Below are positions 45,132-52,685 of a stretch of 64,000 nucleotides of DNA, in pieces. Source of the DNA: Parapedobacter defluvii (lineage in GTDB: Bacteria > Bacteroidota > Bacteroidia > Sphingobacteriales > Sphingobacteriaceae); NCBI RefSeq assembly GCF_014642075.1, contig NZ_BMIK01000007.1, forward strand, positions 62,001-126,000, given 5' to 3'. The notes below the pieces were generated by a model, which was given only the letters and a program-made list of their open reading frames with translations, made no database searches and was not told the DNA's origin. Position numbers and translations under genes: made by a program. Position 1 is the first letter of the stretch. The number at the start of each line of letters is the position of its first letter.

Positions 45132-45145
45132 TTTTTTGTGGTTTT

Positions 45146-45553
45146 TTATTCTTCGTTTTCTGATGGATCTTGATGGTTATCGTCTACCGGGGTTCCCTGC
45201 CTGGCGTCTGATGTTTCTCTTCCCACACGCCCTTCCATAGATGTCTTCACGGCGAAGACCAATTCTTCCCAGGTCGTATCCAATTTGTTGAGTACTTCCA
45301 GACCAGCAGGTGTAATCTGGTAATATTTGCGAGGGGGGCCTGAGGTGGATTCCTTCCAACTGTAACTTAGCAGTCCGTTATTTTTAAGCCGGGTTAACAA
45401 GGGATATAAAGTACCCTCTACCACCAGCAACCGCGCTTTCTTCAGCTCGCCGATGATGTCTGAGGCATAAATCTCACCCCGCGAGATAATTGAAAGGATA
45501 CAGTATTCCAGTATCCCCTTCCTCATTTGGGTTTGCGTATTATCTACTATCAT
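45146..45553 (-). CDS. PadR-family transcriptional regulator
   Basis: Winged-helix repressor of 135 aa. The N-terminal sequence QTQMRKGILEYCILSIISRG is a typical PadR start, followed by the recognition helix and wing VVEGTLYPLLTRLKNNGLL and SGPPRKYYQITPAGLEVL. It is directly followed by the PspC gene. It probably represses its own operon through a 7-5-7 palindrome in the promoter. The ligand is unknown. If the -7 element is right the mRNA is nearly leaderless; a later ATG at 45526 is an alternative start. Confidence 0.93.
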   Translation of the reverse strand: MIVDNTQTQMRKGILEYCILSIISRGEIYASDIIGELKKARLLVVEGTLYPLLTRLKNNGLLSYSWKESTSGPPRKYYQITPAGLEVLNKLDTTWEELVFAVKTSMEGRVGRETSDARQGTPVDDNHQDPSENEE

Positions 45554-45557
45554 AATA

Positions 45558-45589
45558 CAAAGATATATGTTTTATTTTGTACTATGCAA
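45558..45589 (-). promoter_or_regulatory. Promoter of the PadR-PspC operon
   Basis: Minus strand: -33 TTG (45589-45587), a 21-nt spacer and -7 TATCTTTG (45565-45558). The -7 ends only 4 nt before the ATG. Confidence 0.5.
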
Positions 45590-45598
45590 TACATAGTA
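45580..45598. promoter_or_regulatory. Candidate PadR operator
   Basis: Perfect inverted repeat TACTATG-CAATA-CATAGTA overlapping the -33 element. The ATG...CAT core recalls PadR-family sites, which often have ATGT/ACAT half-sites. Confidence 0.5.
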
Positions 45599-45644
45599 GT
45601 ATATAGAAACATAAATTATTGGTAATCAATAATAAAAAATAAAA

Positions 45645-45656
45645 TCAATCGATTGA
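45645..45656 (-). terminator. Weak terminator-like palindrome after gldH
   Basis: TCAATCGATTGA is a 12-bp palindrome. On the minus strand it is followed by TTTTATTTTTTATTATT. The stem is short, so the call is tentative. Confidence 0.35.
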
Positions 45657-45666
45657 GATTATCGGA

Positions 45667-46140
45667 TTACTCGGCAGGTTCGATGCGGATCCCTACATCA
45701 GTGATTTCAAGCAGGGGATTCTCACGCATATTTTGTTCTAGGGTAAATACATAATTTCCCGTATCCGGAAGGCGGATAGCTTCCTTGATCAGTTGCTGAT
45801 GCGTATAGACACTTCCAGTGCTGCGGCCCAACCACCTACCATCGGGTTCGGCCAGCTCCAATTCAAACCTTTCGGTTGTATCACGCCCGTTGGGCAGGCG
45901 TTGATGCAACAAGATAAATACGTTGGAGTACTTATAACCGGGCGTGTGCCTCAGATTAAGGTAGATATTATACGGCCGGGTAATATCGGTAATATGTGCG
46001 GTCAGCTGAGGTTGATCTTCGTAGCGCCAGGCACGATCGGTGATGGCAACATTCTGATCCAGAACCGCAGTATCCGTACAGGACAATGCGCCGGAGGTCA
46101 TTAGGAAAATACCAAGTAAGGTTGTCCACTTAATGCCCAT
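45667..46140 (-). CDS. gldH: Gliding motility lipoprotein GldH
   Basis: 157-aa lipoprotein with signal peptide and lipobox ALSC (Cys21). The mature protein matches the GldH family: NIYLNLRHTPGYKYSNVFI, LELAEPDGRWLGRSTGS and YVFTLEQNMRENPLLEITDVG, here given in parts. In Flavobacterium johnsoniae GldH is needed for gliding and works with the GldK-N machinery, but many non-gliding Bacteroidota keep it. It is the last gene of a four-gene operon, 6 nt after ricT. Whether this organism glides cannot be told here. Confidence 0.88.
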   Translation of the reverse strand: MGIKWTTLLGIFLMTSGALSCTDTAVLDQNVAITDRAWRYEDQPQLTAHITDITRPYNIYLNLRHTPGYKYSNVFILLHQRLPNGRDTTERFELELAEPDGRWLGRSTGSVYTHQQLIKEAIRLPDTGNYVFTLEQNMRENPLLEITDVGIRIEPAE

Positions 46141-46146
46141 CGGTTA

Positions 46147-47478
46147 TTAACTATTTTGTCCGGTTTGCTGTTGTCCACCGCCTTTCCCTTTCCGGTTGTT
46201 CCCGCGGAAGCGCTTCTTGGATTTAGGTGCTTTCGCTTCAGCAGGCTTATTTTCCTTCTCCGTTGCAGGTTGTTTTGCAGGAATTCCCGGCTCCGCTGCT
46301 TTTCCCTGCGGTGGGGCTGCGGCTGCTTTTTTTCCATCGGGTTTCCGTTTGCTTTTACCCGAACGCTTCTTCTTACTCCGGTCATCCAAACGGGTGAGGC
46401 TATCCTGACCCACCACGTTTTCGTAATCGTAAATGACAGGCTTTTCCTCCGGTGCCTCTAAGATGACGGCTCCGATTTCTGCGGGCTTCACACCCTCCTT
46501 ATTCAAGTGGTAAATTTCCTTTACCCGATCGGTCGTAAGCGGGATCCAGTTTTCCTCTCCCGGATAGCTAAACCACATCAATTTCTTGAAGATATCCGTT
46601 TTTTGGAGAAAAGCAACTCCTTTCTGCGTTTCGATACGTTCGATATTGTTGGGAATATCTTTCAGGGCATCCATATAGCTGTCCAACTCATAGTTGAGGC
46701 AGCACTTCAGTTTTCCGCATTGTCCTGCCAGTTTCAGGGTATTGAGTGAAAGGTTCTGATAGCGGGCTGCAGAAGTTGATACCGTCTTAAAGTCGGTAAG
46801 CCAGGTAGAACAACAGAGCTCCCGTCCACACGAACCGATTCCACCCAGCCTGCTCGCTTCCTGCCGCATTCCAATCTGCCGCATTTCAATCCGGATACGG
46901 AATGCTTCGGCCATGCGCTTGATCAGTTCCCTGAAGTCCACCCTTCCATCGGCGGTGTAGTAAAACGTAGCCTTGGACTTGTCGCCCTGATAATCCACAT
47001 CACTGATCTTCATGGAAAGTCCCAGGTCCAACGCCAGTTTACGGGCACGGTGCATGGTCTCCCATTCAAGATCTTTGGCAGCCTGCCATTTCTTGATGTC
47101 TGCATCGGTAACTTTCCGGTAGATCTTTTTGGTTACACTTGCTGCATCCACGTTGTTTTTCTTCAGTTGCAGACGTACCAACTCACCCGTCATTGATATA
47201 TGGCCAATGTCATAGCCACCTGCATTCGGCTCAACGGCCACCATTTCACCCATTTCAAGGTACAGGTTTTCAGGATTGATAAAAAAGTCTTTTCGAGACC
47301 CTTTAAACCTGACCTCCACAATGTTGAAGGGTTTATAGTTTGTTGGCATGTCCATGTCGGCCAGCCAATCGTATACATCCAATTTATTACATCCGCTCGT
47401 CATGCAGGCACCATTATTCTGGCAACCTGCCGGTGTCGTACCACACCCTCCGCCGGATGAGCAACTGCTACATCCCAT
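46147..47478 (-). CDS. ricT: PSP1/RicT-like regulatory iron-sulfur protein
   Basis: 443-aa protein of the PSP1 (YaaT/RicT) family, which in Bacillus forms an Fe-S complex that steers RNase Y mRNA processing. The core (about 60-300) includes ADGRVDFRELIKRMAE and the Cys clusters CGRELCC and CGKLKCC. Two extras stand out: a Cys/Gly/Ser-rich N-terminus (MGCSSCSSGGGCGTTP and further Cys) and a C-terminal tail of about 110 residues rich in Lys, Pro and Ala. Similar extensions are usual in Bacteroidota as I recall. The start overlaps the holB stop by 11 nt, echoing the holB-ricT link in other phyla. Confidence 0.87.
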   Translation of the reverse strand: MGCSSCSSGGGCGTTPAGCQNNGACMTSGCNKLDVYDWLADMDMPTNYKPFNIVEVRFKGSRKDFFINPENLYLEMGEMVAVEPNAGGYDIGHISMTGELVRLQLKKNNVDAASVTKKIYRKVTDADIKKWQAAKDLEWETMHRARKLALDLGLSMKISDVDYQGDKSKATFYYTADGRVDFRELIKRMAEAFRIRIEMRQIGMRQEASRLGGIGSCGRELCCSTWLTDFKTVSTSAARYQNLSLNTLKLAGQCGKLKCCLNYELDSYMDALKDIPNNIERIETQKGVAFLQKTDIFKKLMWFSYPGEENWIPLTTDRVKEIYHLNKEGVKPAEIGAVILEAPEEKPVIYDYENVVGQDSLTRLDDRSKKKRSGKSKRKPDGKKAAAAPPQGKAAEPGIPAKQPATEKENKPAEAKAPKSKKRFRGNNRKGKGGGQQQTGQNS

Positions 47479-48631
47479 AATGATCGATATATGTCGAGTC
47501 CGCCAACTGGCGGAACGTTTGATATTTATAAATTAAAACTAGTTGCAAAGATACGTCTAAAAATAATATTTTCGGATTTGCATTCCGCTCAATGTGGTAA
47601 TGCGCCTCTTCGAATAGACGGATTGCCGCTTCAATTTGCTCCATCCGGTAGTGCTTACTGAACTTCTGCACAAAGTCGAGCTCACCGCTTGGCAGATGAA
47701 CCAATTGCCCCATATCTTCCTTCAGTAACACCACCTGCCGCATCATATTTAGGGTGTAAAGTAAGAAACTTTTTTGATTTTCACGTCCCAGTTTTGATAA
47801 CTCATCTTCGCAGATCTTTATCAGCGAAGAGCCGGAATCGGTCACGCAGTGGCGCAGCCATCGGATCATCAAGTCAAAATGGTCTTTTGTATCTTCACCC
47901 AGTAAATGAATGGCCTGCTGAATGCTTCCCCCGCTGATGAAGGCAATTTCTTCTGCCTGATGTTTACCCAGTTGATGTCTTTCCATCAGGTACCCGGCTA
48001 CCTCGGCATCCGTTAGGCGGTTTATTTTGACAAGTTGGGTACGGGAAATGATCGTATTGAGTATCCGGTCCTGGCTTTCCGATACCAAAAGAAAAAGCGT
48101 TTTCTCAGGTGGCTCTTCAATGAGTTTCAATAGTGCATTACCCTGTGAATCCAAATATTCCGGCAACCATAGAATCAGCACTTTATATTCCGCTTCAAAC
48201 GCCTTCAGGCTTAACTTTTTGATAATGTGGTGTGCCTCGGCAATGTTAATATTCGCTTGTTTATTTTCGGCATCAAACTGCCCCCGCCAATAATCAAGAC
48301 CGAGGTAGGGGTTCTCCAAGAAGGCTTTGCGCCATTCTTCTGCATAGGTTGCCGCAGTATCTTCCTTGTGTTTGGCAAAGAAAGGGTATGAAAAATGCAG
48401 GTCGGGGTGGATGAGTTTATTATATTTACGGCATGACGCACATTCGCCGCAGCTATCATCGGGTTGTCTGTTTTCGCAATTGATGTACTGCGCATAGGCT
48501 ACCGCCAATGCGAGACTTCCACTGCCTCCAGGGCCCAGGAAAAGCTGGGCATGGCTTACGCGGTTTTCTTTTACCGTATTGATGAGGCTCCGCTTGATTG
48601 CGGCCTGCCCGACGACTTCATTGAATAACAT
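47468..48631 (-). CDS. holB: DNA polymerase III subunit delta'
   Basis: Clamp-loader subunit of the replisome, 387 aa. The AAA+ domain opens with VVGQAAIKRSLINTV and a degenerate P-loop GPGGSGSLALA without the usual Lys, as in other delta' subunits that do not bind ATP. A Cys-rich zinc module follows (CGECASCRKYN), then LIEEPPEKTLFLLVSE and the SRTQ sensor-1 equivalent. It follows map by 24 nt and overlaps ricT by 11 nt. Confidence 0.9.
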   Translation of the reverse strand: MLFNEVVGQAAIKRSLINTVKENRVSHAQLFLGPGGSGSLALAVAYAQYINCENRQPDDSCGECASCRKYNKLIHPDLHFSYPFFAKHKEDTAATYAEEWRKAFLENPYLGLDYWRGQFDAENKQANINIAEAHHIIKKLSLKAFEAEYKVLILWLPEYLDSQGNALLKLIEEPPEKTLFLLVSESQDRILNTIISRTQLVKINRLTDAEVAGYLMERHQLGKHQAEEIAFISGGSIQQAIHLLGEDTKDHFDLMIRWLRHCVTDSGSSLIKICEDELSKLGRENQKSFLLYTLNMMRQVVLLKEDMGQLVHLPSGELDFVQKFSKHYRMEQIEAAIRLFEEAHYHIERNANPKILFLDVSLQLVLIYKYQTFRQLADSTYIDHYGM

Positions 48632-48655
48632 ACAGCTCCTGATTCCCTCCCCTGA

Positions 48656-49420
48656 TCAATTCCATATTTCATTGTTCTGGGTCAGGATGGCGGGATTGCC
48701 ATCGGTAACCACAACGGTATGCTCGTGTTGAGCCACAAAACCACCCTTATTTCCGACCAATGTCCATCCATCTTTCGCGGTAAGCGCAAGCGTAGAACGG
48801 TTCGAAATAAATGTTTCAACGGCTATTACGGTATTTTTCCTAAACCGGTTCCGGTTGAACCGATCGTAATAATTAGCAATTTCACTGGGTTCTTCGTGTA
48901 AACTCCTGCCGACTCCATGACCCGTTAAATTTTTAATGACCGTGTATCCACGTTTCTTTGCTTCAGTTTCAATCAGTCTTCCGATGTCTGCAATGCGCAC
49001 TCCCCCTTTGATTTGATGGATGGCCTTCCATAAAATGTCTTTGGATGCGTCGATTAACCGCTGGTGACCATGGACATCCCGGCCCAGTACAAACGACCCA
49101 CCGTTGTCCGCCCAATAGCCGTTAAGCATAGCAGAGACGTCGATATTTACCAAATCACCTTCTTCCATGACACGGTCATCGGTGGGAATCCCATGTGCAA
49201 TTTCGCCATTCAGACTAATACAGGTGCAGCCCGGAAATCCATACGTCAACGTCGGAGCAGATTGTGCCCCTTTGGCTGCCAAAAGCTCCTGTCCGTAGTC
49301 ATCCAATTGTTTGGTGGTCATGCCGGGTTTGGCATATTCCCGCATCGCTTTTAAGGTAGTAGCTACCACTTCGCTGACACGCTGCATTCCGATCCATTCC
49401 GATTCGCTGGTGATTGACAT
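48656..49420 (-). CDS. map: Type I methionine aminopeptidase
   Basis: Removes the initiator methionine from new proteins; 254 aa in the cytoplasm. The metal and substrate residues of the type I family are present: His in HGIPTDDR, Asp in NIDVSAMLNGYWADNGGS (two), His in GHGVGRSLHEEP, Glu in AVETFIS and Glu in QHEHTVVVTD. The gene heads an operon with holB, ricT and gldH. It lies divergent from ssb across a palindromic 254-bp region and has its own -7 element. Confidence 0.95.
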   Translation of the reverse strand: MSITSESEWIGMQRVSEVVATTLKAMREYAKPGMTTKQLDDYGQELLAAKGAQSAPTLTYGFPGCTCISLNGEIAHGIPTDDRVMEEGDLVNIDVSAMLNGYWADNGGSFVLGRDVHGHQRLIDASKDILWKAIHQIKGGVRIADIGRLIETEAKKRGYTVIKNLTGHGVGRSLHEEPSEIANYYDRFNRNRFRKNTVIAVETFISNRSTLALTAKDGWTLVGNKGGFVAQHEHTVVVTDGNPAILTQNNEIWN

Positions 49421-49484
49421 GGTTTTTCCTTATTATCCGTTCATGTAGTTTTATTTCCCTTTAGGCTGTCCTACACCCATTTTC

Positions 49485-49492
49485 CAAAGGTA
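49485..49492 (-). promoter_or_regulatory. -7 promoter element of the map-holB-ricT-gldH operon
   Basis: Minus strand TACCTTTG, a full match to TAnnTTTG, giving a leader of about 58 nt. The nearest TTG upstream is 26 nt away, too far for a good -33. Confidence 0.5.
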
Positions 49493-49540
49493 CGAAAAAC
49501 ATCGGTAATCGGTGAGCCCAACCAGGGTAAGCTAATCGTC

Positions 49541-49564
49541 TATAACCGTTTATAAACGGTTATA
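49541..49564. promoter_or_regulatory. Perfect 24-bp palindrome in the map-ssb divergent region
   Basis: TATAACCGTTTA followed by its exact reverse complement. A third copy of the half-site, TATATCCGTTTA, starts at 49561, 20 bp from the first. GCTAATCG flanks the block on both sides (49531 and 49580). It has the look of an operator for a dimeric regulator. Confidence 0.7.
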
Positions 49565-49674
49565 TCCGTTTACTATCCGGCTAATCGGTTTTGATCGCCT
49601 CATCTTTGTAGGGTCGATGGTCCTAAGAGCCCATCGTTCGTTAATCGCATGTTTCTCACTTAAATGATCACATT

Positions 49675-50016
49675 ATGAACACATTAAAAAACAGCGTACG
49701 TCTCACCGGCTTTTTAGGTAGCGACCCCGAGGTAAAAACATTCAGTAACAACAAAACCTTTGCCCGTGTTTCCATTGCGACCAATGAACGGTATCGCAAC
49801 AGCCAGGGTGAGTGGATCACGGACACCCAATGGCATAACCTCGTATTTTGGGGAAAACAGGCATTGTTTGCTCAAAAAAGCCTTAGCAAGGGCTCAGAGA
49901 TCGCCATTGAAGGCAAACTGGTCAACCGCCAGTACGTGGATAAAGATGGTGCAACACGTTATGTCACGGAAGTTAACGTAAATGAAATACTTCAGTTCAA
50001 CCGTAAACCCGAGTGA
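49675..50016 (+). CDS. ssb: Short single-stranded DNA-binding protein
   Basis: OB-fold protein of 113 aa that binds single-stranded DNA. It shows NSVRLTGFLGSDPEVKTF, a typical strand-1/2 region, DTQWHNLVFWGKQA, and the later YVTEVNVNEIL. The sequence stops right after the OB fold (NRKPE), with no Gly/Gln-rich linker and no acidic tip that recruits partners. It is therefore likely a secondary SSB, with the full-length replication SSB elsewhere. It lies behind a 24-bp palindrome and is followed by its own terminator. Confidence 0.92.
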   Translation: MNTLKNSVRLTGFLGSDPEVKTFSNNKTFARVSIATNERYRNSQGEWITDTQWHNLVFWGKQALFAQKSLSKGSEIAIEGKLVNRQYVDKDGATRYVTEVNVNEILQFNRKPE

Positions 50017-50026
50017 TGTCTGCTCC

Positions 50027-50070
50027 AACCTGGCAGGTTTTAAAACGTGCCGGGTTGTTTATTCTTTTTT
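50027..50070 (+). terminator. ssb terminator
   Basis: 9-bp stem AACCTGGCA / TGCCGGGTT with one G-U pair and a 12-nt loop (50027-50056), followed by GTTTATTCTTTTTT. It lies 10 nt after the stop codon. Confidence 0.8.
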
Positions 50071-50072
50071 GA

Positions 50073-50103
50073 TTGGCAATTCATGCAGGTTTCAGTAGCT
50101 TTG
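50073..50103 (+). promoter_or_regulatory. gcvT promoter
   Basis: -33 TTG (50073-50075), a 20-nt spacer and -7 TAGCTTTG (50096-50103). The start codon at 50125 lies 22 nt downstream of the -7. Confidence 0.7.
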
Positions 50104-50124
50104 CGGCGGAATAAAAAACGCCAC

Positions 50125-51207
50125 ATGATCAAGCATACCGCCCTCACAGACTTACACATGGCCTTGGGTGCCAAGATGGTTCCTTTTGCGGGTTTCAACA
50201 TGCCGGTTCAATATTCAGGCATCAACGATGAGCACGAGACCGTACGCAATAACGTAGGTGTATTTGATGTGAGCCATATGGGCGAATTTATACTCAAGGG
50301 AGACCATGCCCTGGATCTGGTACAGAAAATCAGCTCCAACGATGCCTCGAAGCTCCACGATGGCAAGGTGCAATATGCTTACATGCCCAATGAAATGGGT
50401 GGGATAATCGATGATTTTTTGGTCTACCGCATTGACGAAAAAACCTACTTACTTGTGGTCAATGCATCAAACATCCAAAAAGACTGGGATTGGATTTCCC
50501 AGCACAATACGTTTGGCGTTACGTTGAAAAATATTTCGGACGAAACGTCTCTGCTTGCCGTACAAGGACCAAAAGCCACGGAAGCTTTGACCAGCCTTAC
50601 GGAGATCGATCTCCCTACCATGGAATATTATACCTTTGCCAAAGGTAAGTTTGCTGGGGTAGAAAATGTACTGGTGTCTGCCACGGGCTACACCGGAGCA
50701 GGCGGATTTGAAGTATACGTAGCCAATAAAGACGCAAAAACCGTGTGGGGTGCGATTTTTGAGGCAGGAGCACCCTATGGCATCAAGCCCATCGGTTTAG
50801 GTGCCCGTGATACCCTACGGCTCGAAATGGGCTTCTGCCTGTACGGAAATGATATCGACGACACCACTTCTCCCTTGGAAGCCGGTTTGGGCTGGGTTAC
50901 GAAATTTTCCAAAGACTTTGTGAATGCCGAGGGATTAAAAAAACAAAAAGAGACCGGCCCGCAACACAAACTGGTCGGGTTCGAAATGGTCGACCGGGGA
51001 ATCCCGCGCCATGGATATACCATTGTTGATGCCGATGGTCATCCGATCGGGCACGTTACATCGGGAACACAGTCCCCGACCCTCAAGAAATCCATCGGAT
51101 TGGGATACGTACCCATCGCCTATGCAAAGGAAGGAACCGAAATATACATCGACATACGCAACAGTAACGTAAAAGCTGTTGTAGTGAAGCCTCCATTTGT
51201 CAAGTAA
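50125..51207 (+). CDS. gcvT: Glycine cleavage system T protein (aminomethyltransferase)
   Basis: Transfers the methylene group of aminomethylated H protein to tetrahydrofolate and releases ammonia; 360 aa. Motifs are [35 protein letters not shown] (folate site), [19 protein letters not shown] and the C-terminal [18 protein letters not shown]. The longer frame from 50047 is rejected because the promoter lies inside it. gcvH and gcvP are not in the window. comB follows after 19 nt, so the two may be co-transcribed. Confidence 0.95.
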   Translation: MIKHTALTDLHMALGAKMVPFAGFNMPVQYSGINDEHETVRNNVGVFDVSHMGEFILKGDHALDLVQKISSNDASKLHDGKVQYAYMPNEMGGIIDDFLVYRIDEKTYLLVVNASNIQKDWDWISQHNTFGVTLKNISDETSLLAVQGPKATEALTSLTEIDLPTMEYYTFAKGKFAGVENVLVSATGYTGAGGFEVYVANKDAKTVWGAIFEAGAPYGIKPIGLGARDTLRLEMGFCLYGNDIDDTTSPLEAGLGWVTKFSKDFVNAEGLKKQKETGPQHKLVGFEMVDRGIPRHGYTIVDADGHPIGHVTSGTQSPTLKKSIGLGYVPIAYAKEGTEIYIDIRNSNVKAVVVKPPFVK

Positions 51208-51226
51208 CCTAAGCAAACCCCACCTG

Positions 51227-51958
51227 ATGAGTCCGAAAAGCATCCGTGTCTGTTTGAGCCCCGCACTGCTCCCATTTTACGAACTTGACGATACAATTGC
51301 GGTGGTAATCGATATCTTCCGGGCCACCTCCTCCATGTGTTATGGACTGGCAAACGGAGCACGGGCCATCATTCCTGTGGAAGAATTGGAGGAATGTCTT
51401 TCCTACCGGGGCAATGGACATCTGTTGGCTGCAGAGCGTGACGGTCAGGTCGTAGCAGGATTTGATTTCGGCAACTCTCCTTTTTCGTATACCCGGGAAA
51501 AAGTAGCCGGAAAAACGATTGTGTTGACCACCACCAATGGTACGCGGGCTATCCAACGATGTGCCCGTGCGAATGCGGTCGTGCTTGGATCGTTTCTCAA
51601 TATCACTGTCCTTACAGATTGGCTTAAAAATCAGCCGCACCATATTCTGCTTGTATGTGCAGGCTGGAAAAACCATTTTAACCTAGAAGATACGGTATTT
51701 GCCGGAGCACTTGTTCATCGCCTCAAAACAGCAGACGTAGACCTTGATGACGCCGCCCATGCCGCAGAAAGTCTTTACCGGGAAGCACAAGGTGATTTAG
51801 CCTCATACCTCAGTAAAGCCTCGCACAGCAAACGGATGCAACATCTCCACATTACGCAAGACATCGCATTCTGCCTCCAACAAGACCAGGTGTCTGTTAT
51901 ACCGATTCTAAATGGTTACGAGCTCGTTTCCCTAACGCTGTCTCACCCGCTTCAATAG
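51227..51958 (+). CDS. comB: 2-phosphosulfolactate phosphatase family protein (ComB-like)
   Basis: Mg-dependent acid phosphatase family member, 243 aa, preserving AVVIDIFRATSS, AAERDGQVVAGFDFGNSP, VLTTTNGTRAI and LVCAGWKNHFNLEDTVFAGA. In methanogens ComB makes sulfolactate for coenzyme M. Bacteroidota lack coenzyme M in general, so here the enzyme may feed sulfolactate or another sulfonate, or act on a different phosphate ester. The ATG at 51227 is preferred to a TTG at 51197. It lies 19 nt after gcvT. Its last 27 nt overlap an antisense gene. Confidence 0.85.
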   Translation: MSPKSIRVCLSPALLPFYELDDTIAVVIDIFRATSSMCYGLANGARAIIPVEELEECLSYRGNGHLLAAERDGQVVAGFDFGNSPFSYTREKVAGKTIVLTTTNGTRAIQRCARANAVVLGSFLNITVLTDWLKNQPHHILLVCAGWKNHFNLEDTVFAGALVHRLKTADVDLDDAAHAAESLYREAQGDLASYLSKASHSKRMQHLHITQDIAFCLQQDQVSVIPILNGYELVSLTLSHPLQ

Positions 51959-52108
51959 CCGATACTTCAGGTAGCCTAGTATTAAAATGATCAAAACTGA
52001 GATAGCTAGCACAAGATAATCACTACTCTGATAGGCTGCTACCACCGCTAACAACATCAATATGAGACTGATATTCAATAGCGTATTATAAAGAAAATAT
52101 AGTTTCAT
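51932..52108 (-). CDS. Small two-helix membrane protein downstream of rhodanese
   Basis: A 58-aa frame starting MKLYFLYNTLLNISL, with helices LILMLLAVVAAY (about 15-26) and LVLAISVLIILILGYL (about 32-47). It has a short polar turn QSSD and a basic tail KYRLLKRVRQR, so both ends should face the cytoplasm. It begins 17 nt after the rhodanese stop codon on the same strand, and its 3' end overlaps the comB 3' end by 27 nt antisense. No named family is recognised. The clean topology and operon position support a real gene. Confidence 0.72.
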   Translation of the reverse strand: MKLYFLYNTLLNISLILMLLAVVAAYQSSDYLVLAISVLIILILGYLKYRLLKRVRQR

Positions 52109-52125
52109 GCCGACTGCCTAAGCAA

Positions 52126-52440
52126 TCAATAAACCTGCATATCGGGATCAAACGCATCACGCCATGCCAGTATTCCTCCCTGCAGGTTATACAGATTATC
52201 AAAACCTTCCTGTTCCAGCAACATAATGGCTTGGGCACTACGCTTGCCGCTGCGGCAATGAATGACCACCGGTTTATCCCGGGATATCTTATCCTGCTCC
52301 AAAACAACATCCGCCAACGGGATATGCTCACCGTTTATATTGGAAGTTTCGTATTCAAACTCTTCACGAACATCTATCAACTGGAAATCTTCGTTATTAT
52401 CGATCTTATCCTTAAGTTCTTCAACCGTAATCTCTTTCAT
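52126..52440 (-). CDS. Single-domain rhodanese-like protein
   Basis: Sulfurtransferase-fold protein of 104 aa. It has the CH2A-type LIDVREEFEYETSNINGE and the active-site loop HCRSGKRS with the catalytic Cys, followed by GFDNLYNLQGGILAWRDAFD in parts. The length is that of stand-alone rhodaneses that move sulfane sulfur or act in redox signalling. The promoter is overlapped by one arm of a 14-bp inverted repeat, so it is probably regulated. A small membrane protein gene follows after 17 nt. Confidence 0.92.
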   Translation of the reverse strand: MKEITVEELKDKIDNNEDFQLIDVREEFEYETSNINGEHIPLADVVLEQDKISRDKPVVIHCRSGKRSAQAIMLLEQEGFDNLYNLQGGILAWRDAFDPDMQVY

Positions 52441-52462
52441 AATTTATTCTCTTTTGTGTATC

Positions 52463-52493
52463 CAAACTTAGATAAATTCGCTGTTATATGCAA
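52463..52493 (-). promoter_or_regulatory. Promoter of the rhodanese operon
   Basis: Minus strand: -33 TTG (52493-52491), a 20-nt spacer and -7 TAAGTTTG (52470-52463), with a leader of about 16-20 nt. Confidence 0.7.
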
Positions 52494-52521
52494 TATATTC
52501 GCGTTGAATATAACAGCGAAT
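52476..52521. promoter_or_regulatory. 14-bp inverted repeat over the rhodanese promoter
   Basis: ATTCGCTGTTATAT (52476-52489) and its exact complement (52508-52521), 18 nt apart, 32 bp from arm to arm. The first arm fills the spacer between -33 and -7, so bound protein would block polymerase. Confidence 0.7.
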
Positions 52522-52632
52522 ATTTCATGATGGGTTTGTTTTCAATTGCATTCATGAGCGCTTACGCGGTTTACCGATCTCGCTTCCGCCTTATTCACTA
52601 AACGGAACAATGTAAGGATGAAAATTGTTGTA

Positions 52633-52663
52633 TTGTATATAAAAGCAACTTTACCTAAGTTTG
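52633..52663 (+). promoter_or_regulatory. Promoter of the M28 peptidase gene
   Basis: -33 TTG (52633-52635), a 20-nt spacer and -7 TAAGTTTG (52656-52663), 23 nt before the ATG. Confidence 0.7.
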
Positions 52664-52685
52664 GCCATATACAAATAGATAAGCC

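Noticed and set aside
47468-48631. Broken P-loop in the clamp-loader subunit
   Set aside because: Loss of the P-loop Lys is normal for delta' subunits, so the gene is not defective.
49541-49564. 24-bp palindrome as a dif site or terminator
   Set aside because: It lacks the asymmetric XerC/XerD arm layout that I would expect, and it lies between divergent promoters with no T-run.
50081-50094. TCATGCAGGTTTCA shared with 34531-34544
   Set aside because: Repeated 14-mers are expected by chance several times in 64 kb, and the contexts differ.
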